This document shows positions 10,476-22,012 of a stretch of DNA of 64,000 nucleotides, one piece after another (position 1 is the stretch's first letter; each line of letters begins with the position of its first letter). Position numbers and translations under genes: made by a program. The notes beneath the pieces are model-generated. The model was not told the DNA's origin, ran no database searches, and saw only the letters and a program-made list of their open reading frames with translations. The DNA is taken from NCBI GenBank assembly GCA_907165135.1, contig OU015569.1, positions 5,022,001 through 5,086,000 of the forward strand. The letters are read 5' to 3'. This DNA comes from Oikopleura dioica. Its lineage: Eukaryota; Chordata; Appendicularia; Copelata; Oikopleuridae.

Positions 10476-12523
10476 ATGGGCTCCGACGCACCGCCAAAAT
10501 ACCTGAACTTTTACGGTATTCATCCCTTGCCCGAGACCAACCCAGCTCCAGACAATACGATCAAGAATAACGAGCAGCCGTATCCAGTTCTGATGCAAGG
10601 GATGAAAATCATTCTCCAGTCGCGCAAAGAGTGGGAAGGCGAAAGAGCTGAGTGGACTTACAGCGGCAAAAAGGTTGAACACTACTCGCTGGATGAACTT
10701 TTTGATTATCTCATTGAAAATGTGCCCGATGAAGGAAGAGTTTGAAAAAGCGAAAAATTTTTGATTCAAAAATTGAATTTTCAAACTCGAAAAAGACCGA
10801 AACACCTTCAAAGCAATCAAAGAAAACTACGAAGAAGGGAACGTCGATCCAGACGCAAACGACGATGAGAACTTTGTGGAATACGTTGAAAAGCTCAAGT
10901 CGGATGGGATGATGGAAATGATCGAGTTTGGGAGGAGCAAGGATATGAGAGCTGGCAACGAAACGAACGGAGAGGAGGTTGAAGACTACGAAGTCAGCTC
11001 TACTGTTTACTACGTCGACGAAATCACAGAGCTCGTTCAGACTTACTCTAAACCGCTCGTTGAAAATTGGCTTGAGGAAAATTGGGTTCATCTCTTTCTT
11101 TAACTATCAAAGAAAGACTCTTTTCAGAAATTAAAGAAAGAGCCCAAAAAAGGACAAAACCGAGGAAAAAGTGAAAATCAAAGACGCGCATCTAACAAAA
11201 CACGACAACAACCTGCGATCAGCCTATGTGTCCGTTATCGGTGATGACTTTGTCTCAGTCGGACTTTCCTTCACTCTCGGCTCGCCTGAAAACACTGGAG
11301 GCGGATTTAGTAAGATAGAAATAAAAAATTACCCTTATCATAGTCTCAATACATGTTATAATATATATCAATATTTGAGGGAGGCTTTCAGTCCCACATG
11401 GTCTAGGGGTTAGGATTTCGGATTTTCACTCCGACGGCCCGGGTTCGATTCCCGGTGTGGGAGGACTTTTTCGCTCTTCAACGGAATTCTAGAACATTTT
11501 TTATAAATATAATAACGATGCTTATACTACCACCCAAGAAATAATAATTGATTCTAGTGCCGCGAATCGGAAAAGACGCCTATCAAAACCTCCCAAGTCC
11601 GGTGATTCTCCGTCAAGAAGATGAGCGCTGCGGACTTTGCGCGACAGAAACCATCATCTTCGGTGATTTCGCGTCAACCTCGAAGCAATGGTTCACAATT
11701 CTAGTTTTCTTTTTTTGGAAAATCCATTTATTGTAAAAGCTGTTGTTGACCATTCGCCACAGAAAATCGCAGAGCTGCTGAATGTGTCTCCACCTCAAGG
11801 CTCGTTCAAGGAAGATTCGCAATCGAAGAGTCAAGACTGGCTTGCCAACTGGAGCCTCTCAAATCAGTTCCGCAATGACAAGTTTGAACGCTCGGAGCTG
11901 TAGATTTTCTTTCAATAAATAAAATTGCGCACTTTATCCTCTCTTTCTTTTAGCAATTTGATAAGACCTCGAGGATTTTCGTTTTTTCTAGTTATTACTA
12001 ACGCTGATGATTATCTTTGCACAGTAGGCGATCGCTTCCAGCCTGGAATCGAACAGGTACAGCGCCCTCTTTTGGCAAGCTTTTCTTGTAAAAATGATTC
12101 GCAGGGGTTGATGACACAAAAATGCCAATTGCGACTCGGTCAAAAATCAAATCTGGAGAGGCCAAACTTGCCAAGCCCTTCGACAACCCAGACTGGTCGA
12201 AAAAGATGCCGCTTGAGTATATTTCTTCGGAGAGCCGGTCAATCTCGTTCTACCTGAAGAGCAAAACTGGCCCAGCGCCGGAGACTCCGTGTCTTCTGGA
12301 ACTCAACTCACCGGGCAATTCATCGCTCAAGCAGAATGTTCTCTGCCTCAGAGAATTTCTTTCACGAACAAAGCGAAGTAGCAACGATGATTCCTCAGAC
12401 AAGATTCCAGAAACCGCAACTGATGAATCTGACGATCAATCCTCCCAGATTGAATACACCTTGTTTCCAGCGGACAACAACAACAAGGCCTCAATTAGAG
12501 TCACCTATTCGACCAATTCTTAA
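10476..12523 (+). CDS. Unrecognised multi-exon protein, host gene of a tRNA
   Basis: Exons share one direction and compatible phases. Exon 1 (ATG 10476, MGSDAPPKYLNFYGIHPLPE) ends at 10734. A GA-AG intron (10735-10795) leads to FKAIKENYEEGNVDPDAND. Next come exons with KDAHLTKHDNNLRSAYVSVI, DERCGLCATETIIFGDFAST and HSPQKIAELLNVSPPQ, and finally FDNPDWSKKMPLEYISSE up to ITYSTNS-like sequence at 12523. The intron between about 11309 and 11553 contains tRNA-Glu. The stretch after 11903 (in-frame TAG) may belong to a second gene, because joining it needs an inferred splice. No family is recognised. The C-terminal frame is acidic and serine-rich. Confidence 0.45.
11392..11463 (+). tRNA. tRNA-Glu (anticodon UUC)
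   Basis: A complete 72-nt cloverleaf. The acceptor stem TCCCACA pairs with TGTGGGA, the D arm is TGGTCTAGGGGTTAGGA, and the anticodon loop contains TTC within GATTTTCACTC. The T arm is the canonical GGGTTCGATTCCC. A run of T (ACTTTTT) just downstream is a pol III terminator. It lies inside an intron of the unrecognised + strand gene, in the same orientation. Confidence 0.95.
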
Positions 12524-12875
12524 ACAACCGAAGAAAAAAATGAAATGGAAAAAATCATTCAACTCTACTACCTTCATTTTAACTTCCAACAACAAAAATA
12601 ATTCAAAATCTGAAACCGAATTAACTGTACTTTTAACGAAAACGTTTTCGGCAGAATAAATTATTGAAAAATTGATCAAAAGCGGTGAACTTACTTGTTT
12701 ATACAGAAATGTGTGGAACTTTACTATTAATGTTTTGACGTTAACTCAATTATTTATCATAAAATGTGGCTATTGCTAGGCGAGCTGAAGATAACTCTGA
12801 GGAGAGAGAAAGAACAGCGTTATTAATAGAAAGATGCCAAGAAAATTCAAAAATAAGAAATAGAATTGAGATTTC

Positions 12876-13137
12876 TTGCCTAAATTAATTCTGAATTTCG
12901 GAAGATTCGGAGTCATCAAGCCAAACAGCCAAGAGCTCAAAGAAAAAGCCCAAGTTCTAGACGATTCGATACGATCTCCTGCTCTGCTTTTTCTCAGCAG
13001 CTACATCACCAGAGCATTTGCAGTAACTGTAATCATCGCATTGGTGTTTTTCCTTTGTTGTGCGACAAAGGTAAGAAATTTTCAAATAGATTTTTTAATG
13101 GTTTTTAGTGTTTTAGGCGGCGAGCGAAGTCGTTTGA
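12876..13137 (+). CDS. Small C-terminally anchored membrane protein
   Basis: The main exon encodes KPNSQELKEKAQVLDD and then a strongly hydrophobic segment (SYITRAFAVTVIIALVFFLC) up to a GT donor after GCGACAAAG. The final exon (13117-13137) adds AASEVV-stop. The start is unresolved: a short exon at 12834 (MPRKFKNK) may supply the ATG. A hydrophobic segment so close to the C terminus suggests a tail-anchored or single-pass protein. No family is recognised. Confidence 0.4.
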
Positions 13138-14043
13138 GTATCTTAATCACAAGAAGGACGCAAAAATGAGAAAACTGTACAAATTTGAGAGAGAGCGGCT
13201 GATTTAATTTTGTTTCTGCTAAAGAAATATATATTATATAAATAATATATATCTATATCACATGTTACATATTGAAAAATATCCTCATCTGACAGAAAAT
13301 GGAAATAATTAGAGGAGGATATTATATCCTGGATATGGCCCGCTAAGGAAGACTGTTCAAGCATGGTGTCACAAGACCCACAGCTTGAGTTATATATTCA
13401 CTTTTTACGTACAATCAAAATCGATATTGGAAATTGCTCTGATTTACCTCTTCTTCCTTGATTTCAAAGCCACAATCTACCGTCATAATTTATCACCCAA
13501 GTCCCCAAAATCCTGGTCGAATTGAGAATACAACAGCAGAAGAGTGATACAGTAGATTAAACGAGCTGTTCTGGGCGCGCGTTGTGGAATGATTAAATGC
13601 CGATTGGAAGTGATCAGCAAAGGTAATTAATCGTGTTCAAGCCCTCAAAGGTAAAATCAATCACCCGGGCGACTAAGAGTCGTGTTCTTCTCATCTCTTT
13701 TCTCGATCATATAAAGTTGAACTCGCTTCTAAGAGACAAGAAGTTGTCGATAAAAGAAAAGGTTAGAAAACAATAATTTTCATGGAAAATATTAATAAAA
13801 GCCAATTCTTTAGACAAAAGATTAATAGTAGTTAATATTGATTAGCATTTCAAGGAGAAAAAGAAAATCTTCACTTTCAACGAGAGAAGCTTGGAAAGCA
13901 CAATCTTGTGACTCGTTGACAAATATCGATCTCGCTTAGCGCCACAAGTTGTCGACGAAAAGCATATTCTTTTTTGGATTTCTCAATCTCAAATACACGC
14001 ACACAATCAAGAGGTCGAGTTTTACGTCAAAGAAGAAAGGAAA
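13138..14043. other. No convincing gene
   Basis: AT-rich, including a TATA-rich stretch at about 13230-13260. No supported exon was found. It presumably contains the promoter of the SRCR/TSP1 gene. Confidence 0.4.
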
Positions 14044-15046
14044 ATGAAAGTGGGATATTCCATCTGTTTGTTGAGCTCAATTGCGGGCGCTGACAGTCGC
14101 ATCAGACTTGAAAAAGGGTAACTAAATTCAAAGACAGATAAGTGATGTCGATCTAAATGGAAATTCATTGTCAAAAATCACTACTTCGTCAATTAAATAT
14201 TTAGATATTATGGGCGACTATTCGTCAAAACTGTCCGGCCAGATGGAAAAACGACTTGGGCGACAGTATGTTCCAACGAGAAATCGCCAATTACGAAGAA
14301 ATTTGCAAACACAGTTTGCTTAAACATCAACAGCGAGTTAGAATCATTCTCGTGGAAGAACACCACCGATCCACGGACCAAAGGGTATCCATTGATTCAA
14401 GAGAAGAGTCTCTTCTGCGATGACGAGACTGACTTCTCCACTTGCTTTGGGAACTTCAAGTCTTCAGATTGTCGCGATCATCAGAATGACGTGGTGGTAT
14501 GAAACTGAAATAAAGAAACGAGAAACGCTTCATTATTTATGAAATCATTTCAATTCGGCCATTTTCGAGTCTGATTTTAGCTTTAGATCAACTGCAAAAA
14601 GCCTTTGTCTTTTGACAAATCGGTGCAATGGGCCGAGTGGAGCGAATGGGACTCTGATAGATTTTTCTTCAAGTGGCGATCCCGGAACTGCTCTTCTGAG
14701 CTCAGGTGATCTTTCGATCCGGCTCCTTTTTTCATTGCCTAGAACTTTCAACGAAGACATCGTCAGCTGCGCCCTCAAATTTCCAGATTCGGGCAACTGG
14801 TTCCACGGCGAGATTTGCAAAGAAGAAACTTGTTTCAAGGCCGATCTTCTGGACTACAGCACAGTCTTTGACGACTCGAGCACTGATTACATTCCAGACA
14901 ATTACATCTTCGACGACGAGGATTTTACGTCAGAGTCGTCTGGCGAAGCTGGTTTCACGCGACGAGGCAAACAATCCTCCGCAGCTTTTCTCACACTCAC
15001 TCCGTCACTGCTGTTATTTTTGTTTCTAAATACAATTTTAGCTTAA
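14044..15046 (+). CDS. Secreted or membrane-anchored SRCR + TSP1 protein
   Basis: Four exons (14044-14117, 14205-14496, 14587-14705, 14743-15046) join in phase with GT-AG borders, about 262 residues. A signal peptide (MKVGYSICLLSSIAGA) is followed by a scavenger-receptor Cys-rich domain: GRLFVKTVRPDGKTTWATVC near its start, then CDDETDFSTCFGNF and CRDHQNDVVVNC at its end. Next comes a short thrombospondin type-1-like segment with the WAEWSEWD tryptophan ladder. An acidic linker (YIPDNYIFDDEDFTSE) and a basic site (TRRGK) precede a C-terminal hydrophobic tail (LTLTPSLLLFLFLNTILA) of GPI-signal or single-TM type. The likely role is extracellular recognition or adhesion. It is convergent with the next gene. 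Confidence 0.75.
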
Positions 15047-15196
15047 CCTCTCCGACCAATCAATAGAGACGAGTCAATGGATTTTGATCAAAATTTATTG
15101 TAGTTCATTCATAAAAAAAGAGCTTCTATCTCATTTCCGAGATTTGAATCGATAGAAACAGAGCAATAGTTACATGATGTTAGGAATGCAAGGGTC

Positions 15197-18100
15197 TTAG
15201 TCTTCGCACGTAAATCGCCAGGACATAGCTTTTGGTTTGATTCTTCTGTTGAGGACTTCATCGCACTTTCGATCCTCACACTGGTAGAAGCCGACTTTAT
15301 CTCCGAAGCGTGTGCATTTGAAGGAGATATCTTTCTTTCGCTGAAAAAAATAATCAGGGCGAAAGAATTCGCAGCTTGTAATTTTCTTACTTACAAGAAA
15401 TCCCGGTGATCTCAGACGACATTTTAATAGCTAGCATTTAATCTCGTTAATCTTAGACTTACCCATTTAAGGTTGGGGTCGTTATTACATCGATGGGAGA
15501 AGTATGTTCCGACCTTGAAGCCAGAGCTCTCTATAAAATGACGTTATGGAAATAATAAAAAATACGACTAGTTATTTTCCGCATCGTTGGCAGTTAAGGA
15601 TCGCAAAATGATTTTTAGACTATCGAGCCAAAGACATACGTTGAAGATCTTCGAGTTCGACTTTCCACCATTTGTTCCATCCGTCCATGTACCATTTCCA
15701 GTGATTGGACTCTTCGAAAACATTATCAAATGAGTCGAAAATATTCTTGCACGTTCCTTCGGTCTCATCATCCTCTTCTCCACAGTTCCACATAGCATTT
15801 TCAATGTCCAGTTCTTCATCAGTTGGATTCTCGCAGTCTTCATCCTCGCAGAGTACAATTTTGTCCTCGCTGTTGCACATGAATGCAATGTCCTGTGATG
15901 GATTCTTAAATAAATCACTATTTATTTTTGATTTTTTACGGAGCTCCATACCCATTTTTTAGGTTTGCAGTTGTACTGAAACTTAGTGTCTTCAGGAATT
16001 GCCCAGCCAACAGAGTCAGAATCTTAAACGAAAAATATTAACTTCCAAAAGGTTACTCAAGCAATCCTATTTGGCTCAAACTGATTTAGCAGCTGCGTAT
16101 CGTAATTATCTTTCAAAATTGGAAAGGTTAACGAGGTCAATGTCATTACTGCCAAAGAATATCTTCGAAATATTTTGAACGAAATCTTACTTTTGTTGAA
16201 AGAGAAGTAATTGTCCCAGTTGGGTCCCTTTCGCTTGAAGGTTCCAGGTCCATCGAAAACTTCAGGATTTTCTTCGAAGATTTTCGAACACTCGCCGTCG
16301 TAAACAGTAACAGTTGTTTCTTTTGAAGTTGTCGTGATTGACGACTCATCGACGGTGAATGAATCACTTTCTTGTATGCTCGCGACGACAGAATCTTTGA
16401 CCTGTTCTTCAATCGCAGCAAGATCGGGTGCCGGTGCGCCATCTCCTGTGTCTTCTTGTTCTTGCTGGACAGTAATATCAACAATAGCTTCAGTGTCGCC
16501 TGCTGCTCTTCGCTTTCGCCGCGAGCTACTTTGCTGAAAGCCAGTGCATTCGACGGTTGTTCCTTCGTCATTTAAAATAGCGGCAAGGTTAGCCTCGACA
16601 TCAGCCGCGGCATCTTTAAATTCGTCACTTTCCTTATCGTTGAGCTCTTCGCTCCACTCGACATCCGTTCCAAGAGTAGCAGTAACTACAACTTCGACGA
16701 CTTCGACGACTTCAGGACCATCACCTGATCCACCATCCGTCTAATTACGGTTGAAAATTATTCTTCCAGATTAACGTTCAACGTAAAATAATTAACCAAA
16801 TATGCTGAGAACAATCTTTAACCCTTTCCTGACGTCGTCTTCGGATTTCTATGCCTGTGTGAGGCTGCAGAGACTTGCAAGGGGCATATTCAAAAGTGAG
16901 AAGATTTCTGTTTTCGACGAATCCTTCTTTGCATGTGCACTGATAACCACCTTCGAGGTTGACGCAGTCTTGGGTCGAGTGACACATGTTCAAGTCGCAT
17001 TCGTTGATGTCGACGCAGGTTAGTGCGCCGGTGGGAAGTGTCTCGATGCTCATGTAACCTTCCATACACTGACAAGTCGTCTCAGACATGAAAACCAGTC
17101 ACGGGAACGGTCCTCGCGGCAAACCGCATGTTCGCCGCAGTATTTGTCCTCACATGAAGAATACGCCAGAGAACCTCCCAGCAGACCCTGAAGAAGTATA
17201 TGGTTACTACTGCAAATCATGAATTTAGGTTGGTCAATGTCGAATGGTCATTAAAATTACGAGAATAAATTTCAAAATTCGTTCAACGTGAAAAAGCAGT
17301 AAAAATATAAGAATTGCGTTCTCAAGGTCGCGACTTTATGGCCGGGAATTATGGTAATTCGTGACGTCGTTAAAGTTACGAGACTTAAATGGAATTTGGA
17401 GGATTTAACAAGCAATCCTTCTTTCAGCGAACAATAAACATTTCCTAGTTATTTGTCATCTGATTAACTAGCCTGTAGTGCCCCTGAAATTCGATTATTT
17501 CTGACTGAAAATTTTTCAGCATTTTTCGCATGCCTACGACACAAAGTCCTAGTGCACCTGGTCGAACAATTCATTTGATTTGAGTGACAAAAGTATTTAT
17601 TTCTCCAGTCATTTTTTGAAATTTATAAATAGCGATACCCTTTACCCGGGTATCTGGTTATTTGTGTTTGATTTTAAAATTCGAAATCGTATCTACGAAG
17701 TTGTCAATCAGTCGAAAATAATCGGAAAGTCGGTTATTAGAAGCTTACATAGACTTATGTTAACCGACGCTAAAGGCGGTCGAACTAAAAAAGCGTTTGA
17801 TCGTTATAGTCTATATTTATTACCGGTAGAGCTGTGTTTTTTATGAGGTGACCTTCTCAAAGCCAAAACGGGCTGACTTTTTGATTTATCAGCTCTATTT
17901 TTCACTTTCGGAAAAATTAAGTATCTATAGGAACCCTAAACAATGATTGAAAAGTTTACATATCGATTTCTTTCTGACAGCCTTTTGAAAAGTTTTTTTT
18001 TTTATTTGGAGACAATAAAGACACTCATTGAAACGGAATTCACAGCAAAAGTTAATGATCTTTCAGTCTCGAGCAGAGGTGGTAAATTTAAACGCACAGT

Positions 18101-18322
18101 AGTGAGCACTGAATTTCTAAATGTAAAAAAATTGGGAACTGAAAAAGTGACTCATTCCGTCACTTCTCTTAGTCCTCTTAATCCTTTTACTGGAAGATAA
18201 AAAGGAGTTTCCAGGGCTTTCATCAATAATTTTCAATAAAAAACATTCCCATCTTATCGATAAAAGAAAGTATACTGATCAAAACCCCCTAAAAAGTCAC
18301 TGCTTACCTGAAGAATCTTCAT
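15197..18322 (-). CDS. Secreted EGF + SEA-like protein with a duplicated Cys module
   Basis: Exon 1 (18322-18308, MKILQ) splices over a 1.1-kb intron to GLLGGSLAYSS, completing a signal peptide. Cys-rich sequence follows (CEDKYCGEHAVC; CQCMEGYMS), then a calcium-binding EGF domain (DINECDLNMCHSTQDC ... CTCKEGF). Next is a SEA-like region (ESDEFKDAAADVEANLAAIL) with a furin-type site, RRKRRA. The C-terminal part holds two copies of a roughly 110-residue module: ECSKIF...FQYNCKPKKW...IAFMC...CEDEDC...MWNC, and TCKNIF...FSHRCNNDPNLKW...ISFKC...CEDRKC...WRFTC. It ends at 15197. Between HAVC and CQC (about 17085-17120) the frame shifts by one base. The cause could be a sequence error, an unusual intron or a lesion. 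Confidence 0.65.
17188..18307. other. Long first intron of the EGF/SEA gene
   Basis: 1.1 kb, far longer than most introns here. Plus-strand frames at 17580-17846 and 17943-18200 lie inside. They show no domain and no splice support, and I do not call them genes. Confidence 0.5.
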
Positions 18323-19123
18323 AGTCGTTAGCTAAAATCTCTCCCTGTTCTAACTAAAGGACAACGATGCGGCTTTCGACTTGCTTTTGACGGTAAAGTT
18401 TTATCACCATCGGCCGAAGAGCGCTACACTCTCATTTTTTTCTATCCAGCTTGGCCAAAAACTATGGACTACGATAGCAACTGTCCTTCTGTGTTTAAAG
18501 GGCACATCGGAAAGAAAAAAAAAGACATAAAACCTGTAGCATTCCAAGTATTATTGTGCTCAATTCAAGCCTCCTTTGATAGAATTAATTTCTACGTTTC
18601 ATGCTTTTATTGAAAATTCTGCATTCTTGAATGTGTTCTTGAAGACGTTTGGCTAGCAAAGAATGTTAACAAGCACTAGCTTGAGGCGTGTCCGTTCTGA
18701 AAATCGTGATTTGAACTTTGGTCGCAAATATTTTGTTTGCCTTCCCAATAGTCCCTGCATATGGAAAAAAATACTTCTCAAAAAGACCGAGATTAAAGAG
18801 GAAGTATGGGCTGGCTTTTACCCGCTTTGAAACAGGTGCTCTTCTGACGACTGAAAGTCAAGGGACTAAGCGATAATAAGTTAAACGGTTTAGGATTTAT
18901 TTCTCATTCAATATGGGATCAGGCGGAAATTATTAGAGAGAAAGGCTCGAAGTCAAAATCTCACGATGCTGGATTTTCTGGAAGATTGGGCACGAAAACA
19001 GCCCAATACGTGAGTTTATATTCAAACGCTTGATTTAAGTTTTTTATGTACAAAAGAATGTGAAACAATCAGACTTGTCAGACGCTTTTTTAACAATCGA
19101 ATTTTAGCAACTTTCTGATCCAG

Positions 19124-21875
19124 GGGAAAGAAAAGCTCACTTACCAAGAAACTCTTAATGAAATGAACAAGGAACGGATTCCCAGAATAATATTTGTAGT
19201 AAATGGTTCATCATAAACTTTGATTTTCTGACGCCGCGCCAAATTCAATTGCGAATTCTTGCATCGATTATTAAATATTTGCTTCCCACTCCCAATTTCA
19301 AAACTTCTATCGCCATCAAAATTACTCCCCTGAAAAACTTATTAAATTTTTTTCTGAAAAATTTATAGCTGATCTTATTATGTTAATGAGTTCATTGGAA
19401 GTAAAAAAACACAAAGACTAGTTGATGACATAGAAATAATTCATGGCGATAAAACTCAACTGACTTTTATTGTTTAAAATTGTGGCTGGTTTTCGATGCG
19501 CCAAGAACCTTGAAAGTAGTAAATTGTAATCCGCAATAAGCGTGGCATGGCGATGCACGAAGATCTTGGAGCTCGCTACGGGACGAAGGAGAGGTCAATT
19601 TTGAAATTCTAGTCGCTCTTAGGTCAATGCTAATAATGGCAGACAGCCATCACGCGATTGTGTTGAACAAACAGAACCTCTAAAAGTACGCACTCTTCAT
19701 GCAAAACAGACTCGAGTTTGTGACGAACTGGTTTGGGCACGGTTTTAGCGCAGCTTTTCCAGTTATGGGTATTTCGGCGAAACAGGCGCAAGCGCTCGTT
19801 AAAACCAAGTAACAGGGGTCTTAATGTTGGCGCGACGCCGGCATTTGTTAACAATCAGTTGACGGGGAAGCAGCTTCTTCATTGTTTGAAGATTTCCGAC
19901 TCTGAGTTTATCATTTCCGATGGAGACGATGCACTCATGGAAGCTCTATTCGACGTTAGGGAAGACATTAAAAACATGGGACTAAGAATACTCGTTGACG
20001 ATAAAAATGTACAACTTCCCTGGGACGTGTTTCTATCAATAAAAACTAACAATAAAATGATAAATAAAAACAACGAATAAAAGCGACGAGTTCGAGCGAT
20101 TCACGGACATGTATGAGCCTCGCTTTCCAGCGCCGATTCCTCGAGAACTCGGCCGAGGCCAATTCAAGTCCACCGATCCCTGGTCGATTATTTTCACAAG
20201 TGGAACCACTGGATTGCCCAAGGCTTGCGGTCTCACCCACTGGTCAACGATGAAGATGAACACGACAAAGTTGATGCTTGGAATGAAACCTGGAGATGTG
20301 GCTTACTCGGCACTGCCTCTCTACCATGCCTATGCTTCTCAATTAGGAATGGCTTCAGTTGGAGCTTGTCTCAAAATTAAGATCATGTTTTTCGAAGCTT
20401 TGGAAAAGGAATCGCTGGCAGCATTCACGCGGGTGGCACTGTCGCCATTTCGGAAAAGTTCTCCGCCTCCAATTACTGGCGCGAAGTGTACGAGTGCAAC
20501 GCGAAATATATTCACTACATCGGCGAAATGATGCGCTACGTGGTAGAGGCGCCGGAAAGTCCCTACGACAAGACACACGGCGTACGGGTTGCTGCTGGCA
20601 GCCAACTGCGCTACGATGTCTGGCCGAAATTGACGGTAGGCTTAATTAGGGCGAATTCACGCTTTTTATTTTGATCAATAAATCGCTTTTAGAGTCGCTT
20701 CGGTGACTTTTGGGTGTATGAAATTTACGGATCTACGGAGGGAAACGTCCAGTTCGCGAATATTCTTAATGACGAAGGTAAATCGTTAAACGCTGATGGT
20801 GTCAAGGAATTTAAGTTTATCAAACCGTAAAAATATTTTTAATGTCGCCTTTGTGCTGACTTTAAATCAAATTATGCCCAAAACATCTTATAATCGAATC
20901 GGCGCTGTTAGTGACGCCATAAGTTTTCTAAATGGCAAACCCGCCCGAGAGTTCACGATAAAACCGCTTTAATGGTCTTGAGAAAGTGACGACTTTCTTT
21001 GGATTTACTCTCGTCGGACAGACGTGCTTAACATTTTCTAGCGACAATAATCCGCCTGACTCCTTTAATACAACTGACTACTGGCACTGCACTGGTTAAA
21101 TTCGACCCGATCGAGGAGAAAATCATCCGAAACGAGAAGGGTTTTGCGATGAAGGCTGACTTTGACGAGCCAGGGCTCCTCGTCGGCGCGATCCGTGATG
21201 ATTTGCCCTTTGAAGGATATTACAACGACGACGGAAAAACAGAGGAGAAAATTCTTCGGAATTTATTCAAAGAAGGTGACGCGTATTTTGACACAGGCGA
21301 CCTTCTGAAGATGGATCGCGAGTACAAGTTAACCTTCAGGTAAGCATTCTTTTTTGCCTAGCATGCTCATCGCTCTGTAAGTGACCGAGTTGGGGACACC
21401 TACAGGTGGAAGGGAGAAAATGTGTCGACTCTAGAAGTGGCGAATACAATCGGCGAAAATTGCGAATTCGTTCACGAAGCGAATGTTTATGGCATCAAAA
21501 TTCCTTGGGCCGAAGGAGCCTGTGGGGCTGCTGCAATCACTCTCAAATCTGGCAAGGGCGAGCTCACAGGTAATCGCAATTCCGTAAATAACCGTAACAA
21601 TAAACTTTTAAGAGACCGAGCGACAGGAACTGTTTGATATCATGACAAAGAACATGCCTGCGTATCAGCGACCCGTCTTCGTCCGAGTGCAGCCCGAGAT
21701 CGAAATGACTGGCACCTTCAAATTCCGCAAAGTGGAACTCGTTAACGAAGGATACGACGTGTCCAAATTCGAAGACGGCGTGTCGACGTACTTTTACTCG
21801 AAGCAAGACAAAAACTTCATACCATTGACGACGGAAATGGTCAAAAATATTGACTCGGGCGATTTGAAATTCTAA
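19124..21875 (+). CDS. Very-long-chain acyl-CoA synthetase / fatty acid transport protein (SLC27/FATP family)
   Basis: Activates fatty acids to acyl-CoA using ATP, normally at the ER or plasma membrane. Visible in order: KLTYQETLNEMNK; LFMQNRLEFVTNWFG (family LWLG region); AFVNNQLTGKQLLHCLKIS. Then the AMP-binding P-loop IIFTSGTTGLPKACGLTHWS; LPLYHAYASQ; YGSTEGN (YxxTE adenylate motif); YFDTGDLLKMD; DRVGDTYRWKGENVSTLEV (FATP motif with RWKGEN); and VRVQPEIEMTGTFKFRKVEL. It ends IDSGDLKF at 21875. Introns are small. One (20347-20408) starts GA, and one after WFG appears GC-AG. The N-terminal membrane anchor and start codon were not resolved; exons may begin near 18926. Confidence 0.85.
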
Positions 21876-22012
21876 TTAGATTTTTTAATAAATGTACAAA
21901 GACTATATTATAAACTTATGAACTATTGACTTATGAACAAGGTTTGGCTTTTAGTTGCAATGAAACTGGGCAGGTCAAAGTATGGCATTTCAGAAGAAGT
22001 AAGATGTATGTT

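Noticed and set aside
17580-18200. Two + strand frames as genes
   Set aside because: They lie in the first intron of the minus gene, have no domain, and no splice or promoter support.
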